Source of the DNA: Luteibacter sp. SG786
GTDB lineage: Bacteria > Pseudomonadota > Gammaproteobacteria > Xanthomonadales > Rhodanobacteraceae
DNA length: 64,000 nucleotides
NCBI RefSeq assembly: GCF_011759605.1
Contig: NZ_JAAOYX010000001.1
Span: forward strand, 1,550,001 to 1,614,000
Direction: 5' to 3'
Part shown: one piece after another, positions 24,475-33,412 of the stretch
Layout of the letters: each line of letters opens with the position of its first letter
How positions within the stretch are numbered: position 1 is the first letter of the stretch
Position numbers and translations under genes: made by a program
Notes under the pieces: model-generated
Seen by the model: only the letters and a program-made list of their open reading frames with translations
Told to the model about the DNA's origin: nothing
Database searches by the model: none

Positions 24475-25815
24475 TCAGTTCCTCACGGCCCAGAGTTCAA
24501 GCGCCAGGCCGTCAAAGCCGCTGCCGAAATGCAAGGCCACGCCGCCGGATGTGCGCAGCGTCTTCCACATGGGCGAACGGGTGTCGAGTTCGAAGTACTG
24601 GTAACCGGCGTGGTAGGGGATCTGGCGTGGAGCCGACCCCATGGTGGTCACCGCGACGCCGGGGAGCTGCAGGTTCACGAGGTCGCGGATCTTCTCGACG
24701 GGCCCGATCTTCGACTGCGTGGGCAGGCGCCGGCGCATGTCGTCGGAGGCAATGTTCGCTTTTGCCGCAAGGACGAACGCCGCGCTGTCCAGCAGCGTCT
24801 TGTCCGGCAACGTTCCCACCCACACCCCGTACTTCCGCTGTTGCAGCGGAATGGATACTGCCGTCTGTTCCAGCACGGCACTGAGGCTTGTCCTGAGCGA
24901 GGCGATCACCGGCTCGAACGACTCGCGCAGCCGTTCGTGCCGGTACGCAGGAAACGTCTCGGCGCGTTTGCCCGGCAAGGTAAAGGTGGCCAGTTCCCCG
25001 GCCATGGCGAGCAGGAGGCGATAGAGATCCTCCGGATGCAACGACGGGGCGTCCGCGTGGTGCGCAAGCAAGGGCTGGTAACGGTTGACCAGCTGCAGCA
25101 TCAGGAAATCCGAGATTTCCGCGGTGCTCGTGCGATCCATGCCCCCGACCCGATGGGCCAGTGCCTCGCCGCGTTGATGCAGCATGCCAAGCAGCTCGGT
25201 GATGAACAGGGCAAGGCGCCGCGCGGCGCCGCAGGCCACGGCGGACGGAATGAATGCCTCGTCGAGAACCACCCGCCGGTCCGCCCGGCACTCCGTGACG
25301 TGTGCCAGCGGCAACTCCACCAGGCCCTCGCGCGGCTGCACCCCGGCGACGAGCCGGGTCGCGAGCCCGCCCACCTCGAGCACGACACTGCCTGGCGTGC
25401 TTCCCGACGCGTCGGTCACTTCCACGTCGCGCACGCGCAGCCGCGCAAGCTGGCCGGGTGCCGCAACGTCCGGCCACGCACTCTCGGGTTGCGTGGGCGA
25501 ACGCAGCGGCAGCGTCAGGTATACGATCTGCTCGCGCCAGTCCGGCTGGATTTCCAGCGGCGGCGGGCAGTCGTCGCGGTCGGGCATGGAGAACGGCGTG
25601 CCGTCGGGGAACACACCCCGGGCGCGGCGGATGCCGAGCTTGCCGATGTCGAGCAGTTCGCGATCGAGTTCGAGCTCCTCGAATCCCCACGCATGGGCGC
25701 GCAACGTCGCGGCACGGAGTTCGACGTAGCGCTCCATGTAGCGGTCCTGCTGCTGCATGTGCTGGGGACGCAGGAAGAGTCCTTCGCTCCAGACGACCTT
25801 GTTGGATGTACTCAC
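24475..25815 (-). CDS. tssK: T6SS baseplate protein TssK
   Basis: A 446-residue TssK, which links baseplate and membrane complex. The N-terminus KVVWSEGLFLRPQHMQQQDRYME is diagnostic. The GTG start at 25815 forms a GTGA overlap with the tagH stop; a longer upstream reading is antisense-type filler over tagH. tssL follows 3 bp downstream. Confidence 0.93.
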   Translation of the reverse strand: MSTSNKVVWSEGLFLRPQHMQQQDRYMERYVELRAATLRAHAWGFEELELDRELLDIGKLGIRRARGVFPDGTPFSMPDRDDCPPPLEIQPDWREQIVYLTLPLRSPTQPESAWPDVAAPGQLARLRVRDVEVTDASGSTPGSVVLEVGGLATRLVAGVQPREGLVELPLAHVTECRADRRVVLDEAFIPSAVACGAARRLALFITELLGMLHQRGEALAHRVGGMDRTSTAEISDFLMLQLVNRYQPLLAHHADAPSLHPEDLYRLLLAMAGELATFTLPGKRAETFPAYRHERLRESFEPVIASLRTSLSAVLEQTAVSIPLQQRKYGVWVGTLPDKTLLDSAAFVLAAKANIASDDMRRRLPTQSKIGPVEKIRDLVNLQLPGVAVTTMGSAPRQIPYHAGYQYFELDTRSPMWKTLRTSGGVALHFGSGFDGLALELWAVRN

Positions 25816-27176
25816 GAACGCCGCTCCCCTGCCGTGTCGGCTCGCCGGCCCCGCGCGAGTTGATCCTCGTAGGCACGCGCGAACTCGTCTCCGAACAGGC
25901 GACGGAATCGCTCCTCGGGATCCTTCGCCATGCGCTCGAAATGCTCGCGGTACCGATCCCACGAGCCGTTCCCGCCTTGGAACCCGAAGCGCGGCCGCCG
26001 TTTCGCATCGGACGCTTCCTCGAACCGGCTTGGGTCGAACTGGCGCACGAGATCCTCGAAGGCCTCCCGCACGCCGGCCAGGAGGGCGACCTGGTGCACG
26101 CGGATGTCTTCCATCGCGTCGGCGATGGCCGCGCTGCCCGAAAGGAACGCATCGCTACCGGGAGCGAGGATGCGTGCCATGGCTTCGCTGGCCGTCGGTG
26201 CAAACTTGAGCGGATTGTTCTCCGTGCGCCGGATGAGCGTCGCGGGCATGCGGAAACCGTTTTTCAGTTCCGCCCGCGCGCGTAGCACGTCCATGACGCC
26301 TTCCAGCAAAGCAAGGAACAACGGTTCCATGCCGGGCGGCTGTGCCCGCACCGACGCGTGCCCGTCTTCACGACCAGCCTGAACGACCGGCGGCGGTGCA
26401 GCGACTGGCGCGGCCGGCGTGGAAGACATGTCCGGGATCGCGGGCGCGGGCGTGGTGGCAACCATCGGCTCGACCGCTGCCGCGGGGGGTGCCGGCATGG
26501 CGAACTGGCTGCGTGTGAGGTCCCAGTTCTCCGGCAGAACGGGTGCCTTCCTTGCGGCGTCGACGAACACCCCGGGCGCCTGGAACTGCGCGTTGACGGC
26601 ATGCCCGTGCGAGAACGGCGGCAAGGCCTCGTCGTTGGGCACGACAGCGCCACCGCCACCCGTCGACAACCATGCCATCGGATCGAGCGAGGCCGGCGAC
26701 GCCGGCACAGTCGACGGCGATGCCACGTCTGCCAGGCCGGAGCGCAGGTCCCCGACGAACGGCAATGTCGCGGGTGCGTCCCTGCCGGCCGGCCCGCCAT
26801 CGGCGGTCGCATCTTCGCGGTGTGCCGTGGCGGTGGTATCCATGCCCGGTGTCTCGATCGCCACGTCGATGTCGATCGTATCGATGCGCAGGCGGTCGCC
26901 GTCGACAAGCAGCACGGGCTCGCCGGTGTGCAGCGCAACGCCGTTCCGCAGCATGCCGTTGGTGCTGCGGTCCTCGAGGAAATACTGCCCGTTGAGGAAA
27001 CGCACTTGCGCATGCAGGCGGGACACGCCCCTGGCGGCGAGCACCCAGTCGCATCGCTCGCCACGGCCGATAGAGAGGTCGCCGCCCTGTATCTGGCGGC
27101 TGCGCTCGGATGCGTGCGCATCGGAGCGATCGTCGGCGACGGTCAGGCGCAGCGTGGGTCGGGTGTCGGCATCCAT
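25812..27176 (-). CDS. tagH: FHA-domain T6SS protein TagH (Fha)
   Basis: A 454-residue FHA protein. The FHA fold is at about 25-105 (LSIGRGERCDWVLAARGVSRLHAQV, FLEDRSTNGMLRNG) and has the phosphothreonine-binding Arg, Ser and Asn. A Pro/Ala-rich linker of about 200 residues leads to the conserved C-terminal TagH domain (about 300-440: MEPLFLALLEGVMDVLRARAELKNGFR ... RTENNPLKFAPT). FHA proteins are the targets of the PpkA/PppA switch. The ATG at 27176 overlaps the preceding stop by one base. Confidence 0.92.
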   Translation of the reverse strand: MDADTRPTLRLTVADDRSDAHASERSRQIQGGDLSIGRGERCDWVLAARGVSRLHAQVRFLNGQYFLEDRSTNGMLRNGVALHTGEPVLLVDGDRLRIDTIDIDVAIETPGMDTTATAHREDATADGGPAGRDAPATLPFVGDLRSGLADVASPSTVPASPASLDPMAWLSTGGGGAVVPNDEALPPFSHGHAVNAQFQAPGVFVDAARKAPVLPENWDLTRSQFAMPAPPAAAVEPMVATTPAPAIPDMSSTPAAPVAAPPPVVQAGREDGHASVRAQPPGMEPLFLALLEGVMDVLRARAELKNGFRMPATLIRRTENNPLKFAPTASEAMARILAPGSDAFLSGSAAIADAMEDIRVHQVALLAGVREAFEDLVRQFDPSRFEEASDAKRRPRFGFQGGNGSWDRYREHFERMAKDPEERFRRLFGDEFARAYEDQLARGRRADTAGERRS

Positions 27177-27712
27177 CAGGATTCCTCCGTGGGCAAGAGA
27201 GTGAGGCCCGCCTCGGCAAATGCGCGGCAGCAGGATGCGAAGGCGGGAGACGACGTGGCAGCCAGCAGCACCGCGCCCACCGCCATTCGTGGCATCAGCG
27301 GCGGCGGCACGGGTCCCATGGGCTTTCCGGCGGCGTCGGTGAGATCGCCGGCGCTCCATCCCGCACTGGCGGCGAGCATCGGACCGATGCCGACGAACGC
27401 ATGCCGCGTAGCGAAAGCGAGCGCCGACGCGCGGTCCGCGTCGCGCCGATGGCGCAACCACGCCTCGGCCAGGGTGAGGCCTTCGGTATCGAGGGCGGAC
27501 AGCTGGCCGTCACGCACGCATTGGCACGCCCACGGCACCACATAGGCCCGGGGCAGCCAACCGGCGAGAAGGCGCAGCCCGGTGCCGGGCTGATCCTCGT
27601 CGAGCAGGACACGAATGGCCTCGACCGCGGTCGCGCCGGGGCGCAGCGCGGTAAGGGACGAAGGCAGGACGCCCATGGCCAGGGCCACGTCGGGAAGGCT
27701 TGGGCGCGTCAT
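27176..27712 (-). CDS. uncharacterised T6SS-associated protein next to VgrG
   Basis: A 178-residue soluble protein without signal peptide or membrane helix, rich in Ala, Leu and Trp/Cys positions (GWLPRAYVVPWACQCVRDG, LTLAEAWLRHRRDADRASALAFA). It resembles the small helical proteins often found beside vgrG and fha genes (possibly the DUF6931 group, from memory). It overlaps vgrG by 4 bp (ATGA) and tagH by 1 bp. An accessory, adaptor or chaperone role for VgrG is inferred from position only. Confidence 0.65.
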   Translation of the reverse strand: MTRPSLPDVALAMGVLPSSLTALRPGATAVEAIRVLLDEDQPGTGLRLLAGWLPRAYVVPWACQCVRDGQLSALDTEGLTLAEAWLRHRRDADRASALAFATRHAFVGIGPMLAASAGWSAGDLTDAAGKPMGPVPPPLMPRMAVGAVLLAATSSPAFASCCRAFAEAGLTLLPTEES

Positions 27713-29697
27713 GCAAGCAACGGGGGTTTGCCGGTGAGCACCGCCGGCCCGAGTGTTGCGGTCAGGGTCAGGGCCGCGCCTGCCGTCACGGCCACCGCGC
27801 CAGCGGCGTTCACAGCGACCGCCGCACCGGCCGTGAGCGACACGGCGGCACCCGCCGTCATGGAAACCGAAGCGCCCGCCGTGATCGACGTGGCCGCACC
27901 GGCGGCGAGATTGATGGTGCCGGTGGCCGTGCTCCGCAGCATCGAACCCGTGACCTGGATCTGACCTGTGCTGTTCATGGTGATGCGCGCAAGGCCGGTG
28001 ACGAACTCGATTTCCTCACCCGCTTCGATACGCAATCTGCGCCCCACGTGCAGCGTGTCGTCGCGGCCGATGGTGTGCGTGCGGTCGCGCTTGATCGCGC
28101 CCGACTCGTCACGGTCGATCGTCAGCGAGTGGTCGCGCTCGGCCTCCACGCGGAGGTCGCGCTGCGCGTGCAGGTAGAGTTCTTCCTCGCCTTTCTTGTC
28201 CTCGAAGCGCAGCTCGTTGGCATCGCCGGGGCCGCCCGTGAGGCTGCGGCTTACCACGCCGCTCTTCGTCCGCTCGTCGGGCAGCGGGTAAGGCGGCATA
28301 TGCTCCTGGTTGTAGACGCTGCCGATGATGAGCGGGCGATCCGGGTCGCCCTCGAGGAAGCTGACCACCACCTCCTGGCCGACACGGGGAATCTGGATCG
28401 CACCCCAGCGTTTGCCTGCCCACTGCGAGGCCACACGGACAGGGCACGACTGGTCGGCGTGGGGACGCGACGGCGTGTTCCAGAAGAACTGCAACTGCAC
28501 CCGGCCGTACTTGTCGACGGCGATGTCCTCGTCCGCAGGGCCATGCACAAGCGCGGTCTGCAGCCCGTGGATTACCGGGCGCGGGGTGACCTGGGGCGAA
28601 CGGTAGGGCTGCCGCCCGCGAATCACGTGGAACGAACAGACAAACGGTGGCTCGCCCTCGTCGGCTTCATTGCCGCCGGCCTGGTAATCGGGTTCCACGA
28701 GGCGGATGTGCGTCGCCGTGACGAGGTATTCGTCGTTTGCGCCGGACAGCGGAAAGTCCGCCAGGCGGAACAGGCTGCCCGTCGCCATGCCGACGGCGTC
28801 GGTGGTGCCCGAGGACACCGCCTTGGCGACGTTCTGCGCGTCGATGCGCACCTGCGCATAGCGCTGGCCGTCTTCCACTCGCTGGGAAAAACCGGGTCCG
28901 CCATAGGGGAAGTCGAATCCTTCGAGACTGGCTCCCGTGTAACCCTCGACGCTGTCACTTGACGGTTCGTTGTTCAACAAGGATGCCCGCGGGCGCAGGT
29001 AGTCGTAATCGTCCAGCTTTACCCGCGTGGGCCGGATGCCGCGCGCCATCGTCCATTCCGCGATGGAGGCCGTCATGCGCGAACCGCGTTCCAGGGGCGG
29101 CACATAAGGAAGCGACTCGAAACCAGGCACTGCCGCGTGCGCGCCGAGCGCATCGGCAAGCACCATGGTGTGCACGCCGTCGGCGTGCGTGAAGTAGTAG
29201 TAGATGCCTTCCTGTTCCATCAGTCGGCTGATGAAGGCAAAACTGCTTTCCCGGTACTGCACGCAGTACTCGCGCGGCGGATAGTGGGCCGAGAGCCGAA
29301 CGCTCACGTCGGTAAAGCCGAATTCGGAGAGCATCTGCCGGACGATGTCGGGCACGGAGACGTTCTTGAAGATGCGGCAGTCGGTTGCCTGGGTCAGCAG
29401 CCAGGCACGCGGAACCACGCGCAGCACATACGTCGCGTAACGAACGTTGTCGATGTTGACGAACGCGCCCTGCTCCGCCTCCGCCACCATGCCGTTGAAG
29501 TAACGCACGAAACCTTGCGGTGTCGTGACCGTGACGGTGGCCGGTGTACCGAGCAAGCCGCGAAGGTCGACCTGCACGTTCCTGCTCAGGGTTTCGATGC
29601 GATAGTCGAACAGAGCGCCCAGGGACTCCCTGGCCGTCATGTTCGCAAAGAGCAACGCGGTGCCTTCCTGCGTCTGCAATGTGATGGCATGACTCAC
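27709..29697 (-). CDS. vgrG: T6SS spike protein VgrG
   Basis: A 662-residue VgrG that caps the Hcp tube. The gp27-like part includes YFNGMVAEAEQG, CVQYRESSFAFISRLMEQEGIYYYF and the gp5-OB part HADQSCPVRVASQWAGKRWGAIQIPRVGQEVVVSFLEGDPDRPLIIGSVYN. The C-terminal ~70 residues are a needle of seven- to eight-residue Ala/Gly repeats (TAGASVSM, TAGAAVSL, TAGAAVAV, TAGAALTL). No extra effector domain is present. The GTG at 29697 has GAGGTG 4-7 nt ahead and gives the normal N-terminus. Confidence 0.92.
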   Translation of the reverse strand: MSHAITLQTQEGTALLFANMTARESLGALFDYRIETLSRNVQVDLRGLLGTPATVTVTTPQGFVRYFNGMVAEAEQGAFVNIDNVRYATYVLRVVPRAWLLTQATDCRIFKNVSVPDIVRQMLSEFGFTDVSVRLSAHYPPREYCVQYRESSFAFISRLMEQEGIYYYFTHADGVHTMVLADALGAHAAVPGFESLPYVPPLERGSRMTASIAEWTMARGIRPTRVKLDDYDYLRPRASLLNNEPSSDSVEGYTGASLEGFDFPYGGPGFSQRVEDGQRYAQVRIDAQNVAKAVSSGTTDAVGMATGSLFRLADFPLSGANDEYLVTATHIRLVEPDYQAGGNEADEGEPPFVCSFHVIRGRQPYRSPQVTPRPVIHGLQTALVHGPADEDIAVDKYGRVQLQFFWNTPSRPHADQSCPVRVASQWAGKRWGAIQIPRVGQEVVVSFLEGDPDRPLIIGSVYNQEHMPPYPLPDERTKSGVVSRSLTGGPGDANELRFEDKKGEEELYLHAQRDLRVEAERDHSLTIDRDESGAIKRDRTHTIGRDDTLHVGRRLRIEAGEEIEFVTGLARITMNSTGQIQVTGSMLRSTATGTINLAAGAATSITAGASVSMTAGAAVSLTAGAAVAVNAAGAVAVTAGAALTLTATLGPAVLTGKPPLLA

Positions 29698-29705
29698 ATC
29701 ACACC

Positions 29706-30716
29706 TCACTCGGGAAAGGCACGCTGGCAATAGGTGAGGCCATCGATGCCGGCCTCCGTCAGGCCCATGTCTGCGAGCCTCGTGCCACCGGCTGCCACGT
29801 CCATGCCGGAGCCGCTGAGATGGTGCACCGCCCAGTCGGTGCCGTCCTCCGTCGGGGCCAGACTGAACTGGACGCGATCCGCGCGCTCGGCACCGTGCTT
29901 CGAGGTGCCGACGCGCTGGTATTCGTGCAGCGTGTAGTCCTGCCGGGTCACGAAGGTCACGCCATCGATGAGCGGCTGTACGGGCATACCGCGCCGCGTC
30001 GTCCGGTATTTAGGCTTTCCGGCCAGATATCGCACATACCAATCCGAGAGCCCGCGATAGGTATCGGTGAACTCCTGTTTGCGCGAGCGCACTTCCTCGA
30101 AGAAGCGCTGTTCGTCGCCCTGGTCGATGGTCGTGCTTCTCGGGATAGGTGCGCGGCCCTGCTCGGTAGGATGGAGCCGACGCTCGGCGACCTTCGCCGC
30201 GCGGCGTTCGCTGTCCTTGTTCTGCGACATATGATCGGTCTGGAACTTGAGCGTGAAGCCGTAACCCGTGGTGTGGGTCGGGGCGATGCTGTGCAGAACG
30301 ATGAACGGAAACGGATTTCTCCGATCCGGCGCCAGCGCCGACGCCACTGCGGAAAGCGCGATGAAGCGTGTGCGAACCACCTTGTCGTCAAAGCCGCTGA
30401 CAAAGAGCTGCCGGCCCTTCCGCCATGACGAGGCCTGGACGGGATCGGCTGCCCGTGCCAGCAACGCCTCGGCATTGGGGAAATTTGCCCTCTCGTCCCA
30501 TGGGCCCACGACCAGGCGCTCCACCGCGCCACCAGCCTGTTTCTGCAACGCCATTAGCAGTTCATGGACCGCCTCCCATGCGGCATCGCCCAGCTCCGCC
30601 TTCGAGGTACGGATCCAATCGTGGAAAAGCTCCAGGTCCAGCACGAGGGAGGCCGGTTCGCCCGGCGTCACGACCACGCCGCGTGTCCGGTGCACGAGGT
30701 GCTCAAGGAATCTCAT
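29706..30716 (-). CDS. unrecognised 336-residue protein between clpV and vgrG
   Basis: I do not recognise this protein. It is 336 residues, cytoplasmic in appearance (no signal peptide or membrane helix). It has three visible zones: an N-terminal helical part to about residue 75, a central FPFIVLHSIAPTHTTGYGFTLKFQTDHMSQNKDSERRAAKVAERR segment that is strongly basic, and a C-terminal part with YRTTRRGMPVQPLIDGVTFVTRQDY and ending GIDGLTYCQRAFPE. The ATG overlaps the clpV stop (ATGA) and vgrG begins 8 bp after its end. Position suggests a VgrG loader, chaperone or cargo. Effector status is possible but no toxin motif is visible. Confidence 0.7.
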   Translation of the reverse strand: MRFLEHLVHRTRGVVVTPGEPASLVLDLELFHDWIRTSKAELGDAAWEAVHELLMALQKQAGGAVERLVVGPWDERANFPNAEALLARAADPVQASSWRKGRQLFVSGFDDKVVRTRFIALSAVASALAPDRRNPFPFIVLHSIAPTHTTGYGFTLKFQTDHMSQNKDSERRAAKVAERRLHPTEQGRAPIPRSTTIDQGDEQRFFEEVRSRKQEFTDTYRGLSDWYVRYLAGKPKYRTTRRGMPVQPLIDGVTFVTRQDYTLHEYQRVGTSKHGAERADRVQFSLAPTEDGTDWAVHHLSGSGMDVAAGGTRLADMGLTEAGIDGLTYCQRAFPE

Positions 30717-33412
30717 GCGCTTACTCCATCGGTAGCGGCATCGAAGCGATAGCCGAAGCCGCCATCGGCCACGTTTACCTCCACGCGCTCGATCGTTTCG
30801 CCCGAGAGCGTGCGGCGAAGGAACTCGCGACTGATGTCGGGCAGCATCGTCTGGGTGAGGATGGCGTCGATCATGCGGCCACCGGATTCGGACTCCGTGC
30901 ACCTCGACACCACGCGGTCGACCACATCGTCGCCATAGACGAACGGCACGCGGTAGCGCGACTCCACCCGGCGGGCGACGCGGTTCAGCTGCAGGCGAAC
31001 GATGCGGGAGAGCATGTCGGCATCCAGCGGGTAGTACGGCACGACGACAAGACGGCCAAGCAGTGCGGGCGGAAATACGTCCAGAAGGGGACGGCGCAAG
31101 GCCGTCGCCAGGGTGTCGACGTCGGGGCGCGTGCCGTTGGCGCAAAGCGTTTCGATTTCCCGCGTCCCTGCATTCGTGGTCAGCAGAATGAGCGTGTTGC
31201 GGAAGTCGATCGCCCTGCCCTCGCCATCTTCCATCACACCCTTGTCGAAGACCTGGAAGAAGATCTCGTGCACGTCCGGGTGGGCTTTCTCCACCTCGTC
31301 GAGCAACACGACGGAATACGGCTTGTGACGTACCGCCTCGGTGAGCACACCGCCTTCGCCGTAGCCGACATAGCCTGGCGGCGCGCCCTTCAGGGTCGAT
31401 ACCGTGTGTGCCTCCTGGAACTCGCTCATGTTGATGGTGATGACGTTCTGGTCGCCGCCGTAAAGCGCTTCGGCCAATGCGAGCGCCGTCTCTGTCTTGC
31501 CCACGCCCGAGGTGCCGGCAAGCATGAAGACGCCGATCGGCTTGTCCGGGTTGTCCAACCCGGCACGCGAGGTCTGGATACGTCGGGCGATCGCTTCCAT
31601 GGCGTGGTCCTGACCGATGACCCGCTGCCCCATGAGCGCGGCGAGGTTCATCACGGTTTCCGTTTCGCTGCGAACCATGCGGCCCACGGGGATGCCGGTC
31701 CAGTCGGCCACCACGGACGCCACCGCCTGTGCATCGACCCATGGGTGGATCAGCGGGTGCTCGCCCTGCAGTTCCGACAGCCGTTCCTGCAATGCGGCCA
31801 GTTCCACGCGGATGGCACCGACGTCGACCGCTTCGGGGGTGTCCTCGTCGCCAACCGGGACGAGAACGCCCGCATGCGCGTTGCGCAACGTCGCACGCAA
31901 GCTCAGGATGCGGGTAACGAGGCTCGATTCCTCGCCCCAAGCGCGCTCGACGCGGGCCAGCTCGTTCCGCGCGTCGTCCAGGGCCGCTTCGCGCGATGCG
32001 CGACGTTCCGTCGTATCCAGCCCTACCGCCGTCTCCCGCTCGATGACGGACATTTCGAGCGCGAGGTGCTCGATGCGGCGACGTACCTCGGCCACTTTCG
32101 CGGGAACGGCGTGCAGGCTCACGGCCACACGGGCACAGGCCGTATCGAGGAGGCTCACCGCCTTGTCGGGCAGTTGCCGTGCAGGGATGTAGCGATGCGA
32201 GAGCTGCACCGAAGCCTCCACGGCTTCGTCCAGCACCTGCACGCCGTGGTGCGATTCCATGACGCCGGCGATGCTGCGCAGCATGAGGATGCCCCGCGCC
32301 TCGTCGGGCTCGCCGACCTGCACGCTCTGGAAGCGGCGCGTGAGTGCCGGGTCCTTCTCGATATGCTTCTTGTATTCGGCCCACGTCGTGGCACCGATGG
32401 TGCGCAGGCCGCCGCGGGCCAGGGCAGGCTTCAGCAGGTTGGCGGCGTCTCCCGTCCCCGCGGCGCCACCGGCACCCACCAGCGTATGCGCCTCGTCGAT
32501 GAAGAGGACGACGGGGACAGCCGAAGCCAGTACCTCGTCGATGACGTGGCGGAGGCGATCCTCGAACTCGCCCTTCATGCTGGCACCGGCCTGCAGCAGG
32601 CCGATGTCCAGTACGCGCAGTTCGACATCGCGCAAGGCCGGCGGCACGTCGCCTTCCACGATGCGCAACGCCAGGCCCTCCACGACGGCCGTCTTTCCCA
32701 CGCCCGCCTCGCCCACGAGCATCGGGTTGTTCTGTCGCCGGCGCATCAGCACATCGACCACCTGGCGGATTTCCTCGTCGCGACCGACCACGGGATCGAT
32801 CGCCCCGTCACGCGCCTGCGCCGTCAGGTCCACCGTATAGCGCTGCAACGCCTGGCGCTCGCCTGGCACACCCGCCAATGGCGCGCCGGCATCGCCGCCG
32901 TTCGCGCGGAAGCCATCTGTCGGCTTCTGCTGGTCTTCGGGCGAGCCGGCGATGATGCCGGGCAGCTCCTCGATAAGGCGCTCCGCATTGAAACGCTCGA
33001 ACTCTTTCGAAATGGAGGTGAGCACATGGCGGAGACGACGCGTGCGGAGGATCGCAGCCAGCAGGTAAGCCGTGCGCACCTGCGACTCGCCGAAGGTGAG
33101 CGTCGCGTAGACCCAGGCGCGCTCGACCGCCTCTTCGATGTCGGCCGACAGGTCGCTTACCGACGTGGCACCTCCGGGCAGGCGTTCGATCGCGTCGGTC
33201 ACGTCCCGCGCCAGGCGCGAAGGGTCAAGCGAGGCATGCCGTATGAGCCGGTGGAAGTCCGAATCGGCCAGCGCGAGGATCTGCTGGAGCCAGTGCACCA
33301 GCTCCACCTCGCGGTTGCCGCGCAGGCGGCAAGCGACCGTGGCGCCCTCGATGGCCATGTACGCGAGGCTGTTGAGCTTGCCGAACAAGGCCGTGCGGCT
33401 GATATCACTCAC
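30713..33412 (-). CDS. clpV: T6SS sheath-recycling ATPase ClpV (TssH)
   Basis: An 899-residue Clp/Hsp100 AAA+ protein that disassembles contracted sheath. An N-domain (1-155) is followed by AAA1 with Walker A GEAGVGKT (234-241) and Walker B VLFIDEAHTLVGAG, a middle coiled-coil domain, and AAA2 with GTSGVGKTE and VVLLDEVEKAHPD. Length and the TssH-type N-terminus ISRTALFGKLNSLAYMAIEGAT separate it from ClpB. The GTG at 33412 has AAGGA upstream and overlaps the tssG stop by 4 bp. Confidence 0.94.
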   Translation of the reverse strand: MSDISRTALFGKLNSLAYMAIEGATVACRLRGNREVELVHWLQQILALADSDFHRLIRHASLDPSRLARDVTDAIERLPGGATSVSDLSADIEEAVERAWVYATLTFGESQVRTAYLLAAILRTRRLRHVLTSISKEFERFNAERLIEELPGIIAGSPEDQQKPTDGFRANGGDAGAPLAGVPGERQALQRYTVDLTAQARDGAIDPVVGRDEEIRQVVDVLMRRRQNNPMLVGEAGVGKTAVVEGLALRIVEGDVPPALRDVELRVLDIGLLQAGASMKGEFEDRLRHVIDEVLASAVPVVLFIDEAHTLVGAGGAAGTGDAANLLKPALARGGLRTIGATTWAEYKKHIEKDPALTRRFQSVQVGEPDEARGILMLRSIAGVMESHHGVQVLDEAVEASVQLSHRYIPARQLPDKAVSLLDTACARVAVSLHAVPAKVAEVRRRIEHLALEMSVIERETAVGLDTTERRASREAALDDARNELARVERAWGEESSLVTRILSLRATLRNAHAGVLVPVGDEDTPEAVDVGAIRVELAALQERLSELQGEHPLIHPWVDAQAVASVVADWTGIPVGRMVRSETETVMNLAALMGQRVIGQDHAMEAIARRIQTSRAGLDNPDKPIGVFMLAGTSGVGKTETALALAEALYGGDQNVITINMSEFQEAHTVSTLKGAPPGYVGYGEGGVLTEAVRHKPYSVVLLDEVEKAHPDVHEIFFQVFDKGVMEDGEGRAIDFRNTLILLTTNAGTREIETLCANGTRPDVDTLATALRRPLLDVFPPALLGRLVVVPYYPLDADMLSRIVRLQLNRVARRVESRYRVPFVYGDDVVDRVVSRCTESESGGRMIDAILTQTMLPDISREFLRRTLSGETIERVEVNVADGGFGYRFDAATDGVSA

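Noticed and set aside
29706-32384. An 892-codon frame joining the unknown T6SS protein to upstream sequence
   Set aside because: The upstream part is a shadow of clpV; the real start is the ATG overlapping the clpV stop at 30713-30716.
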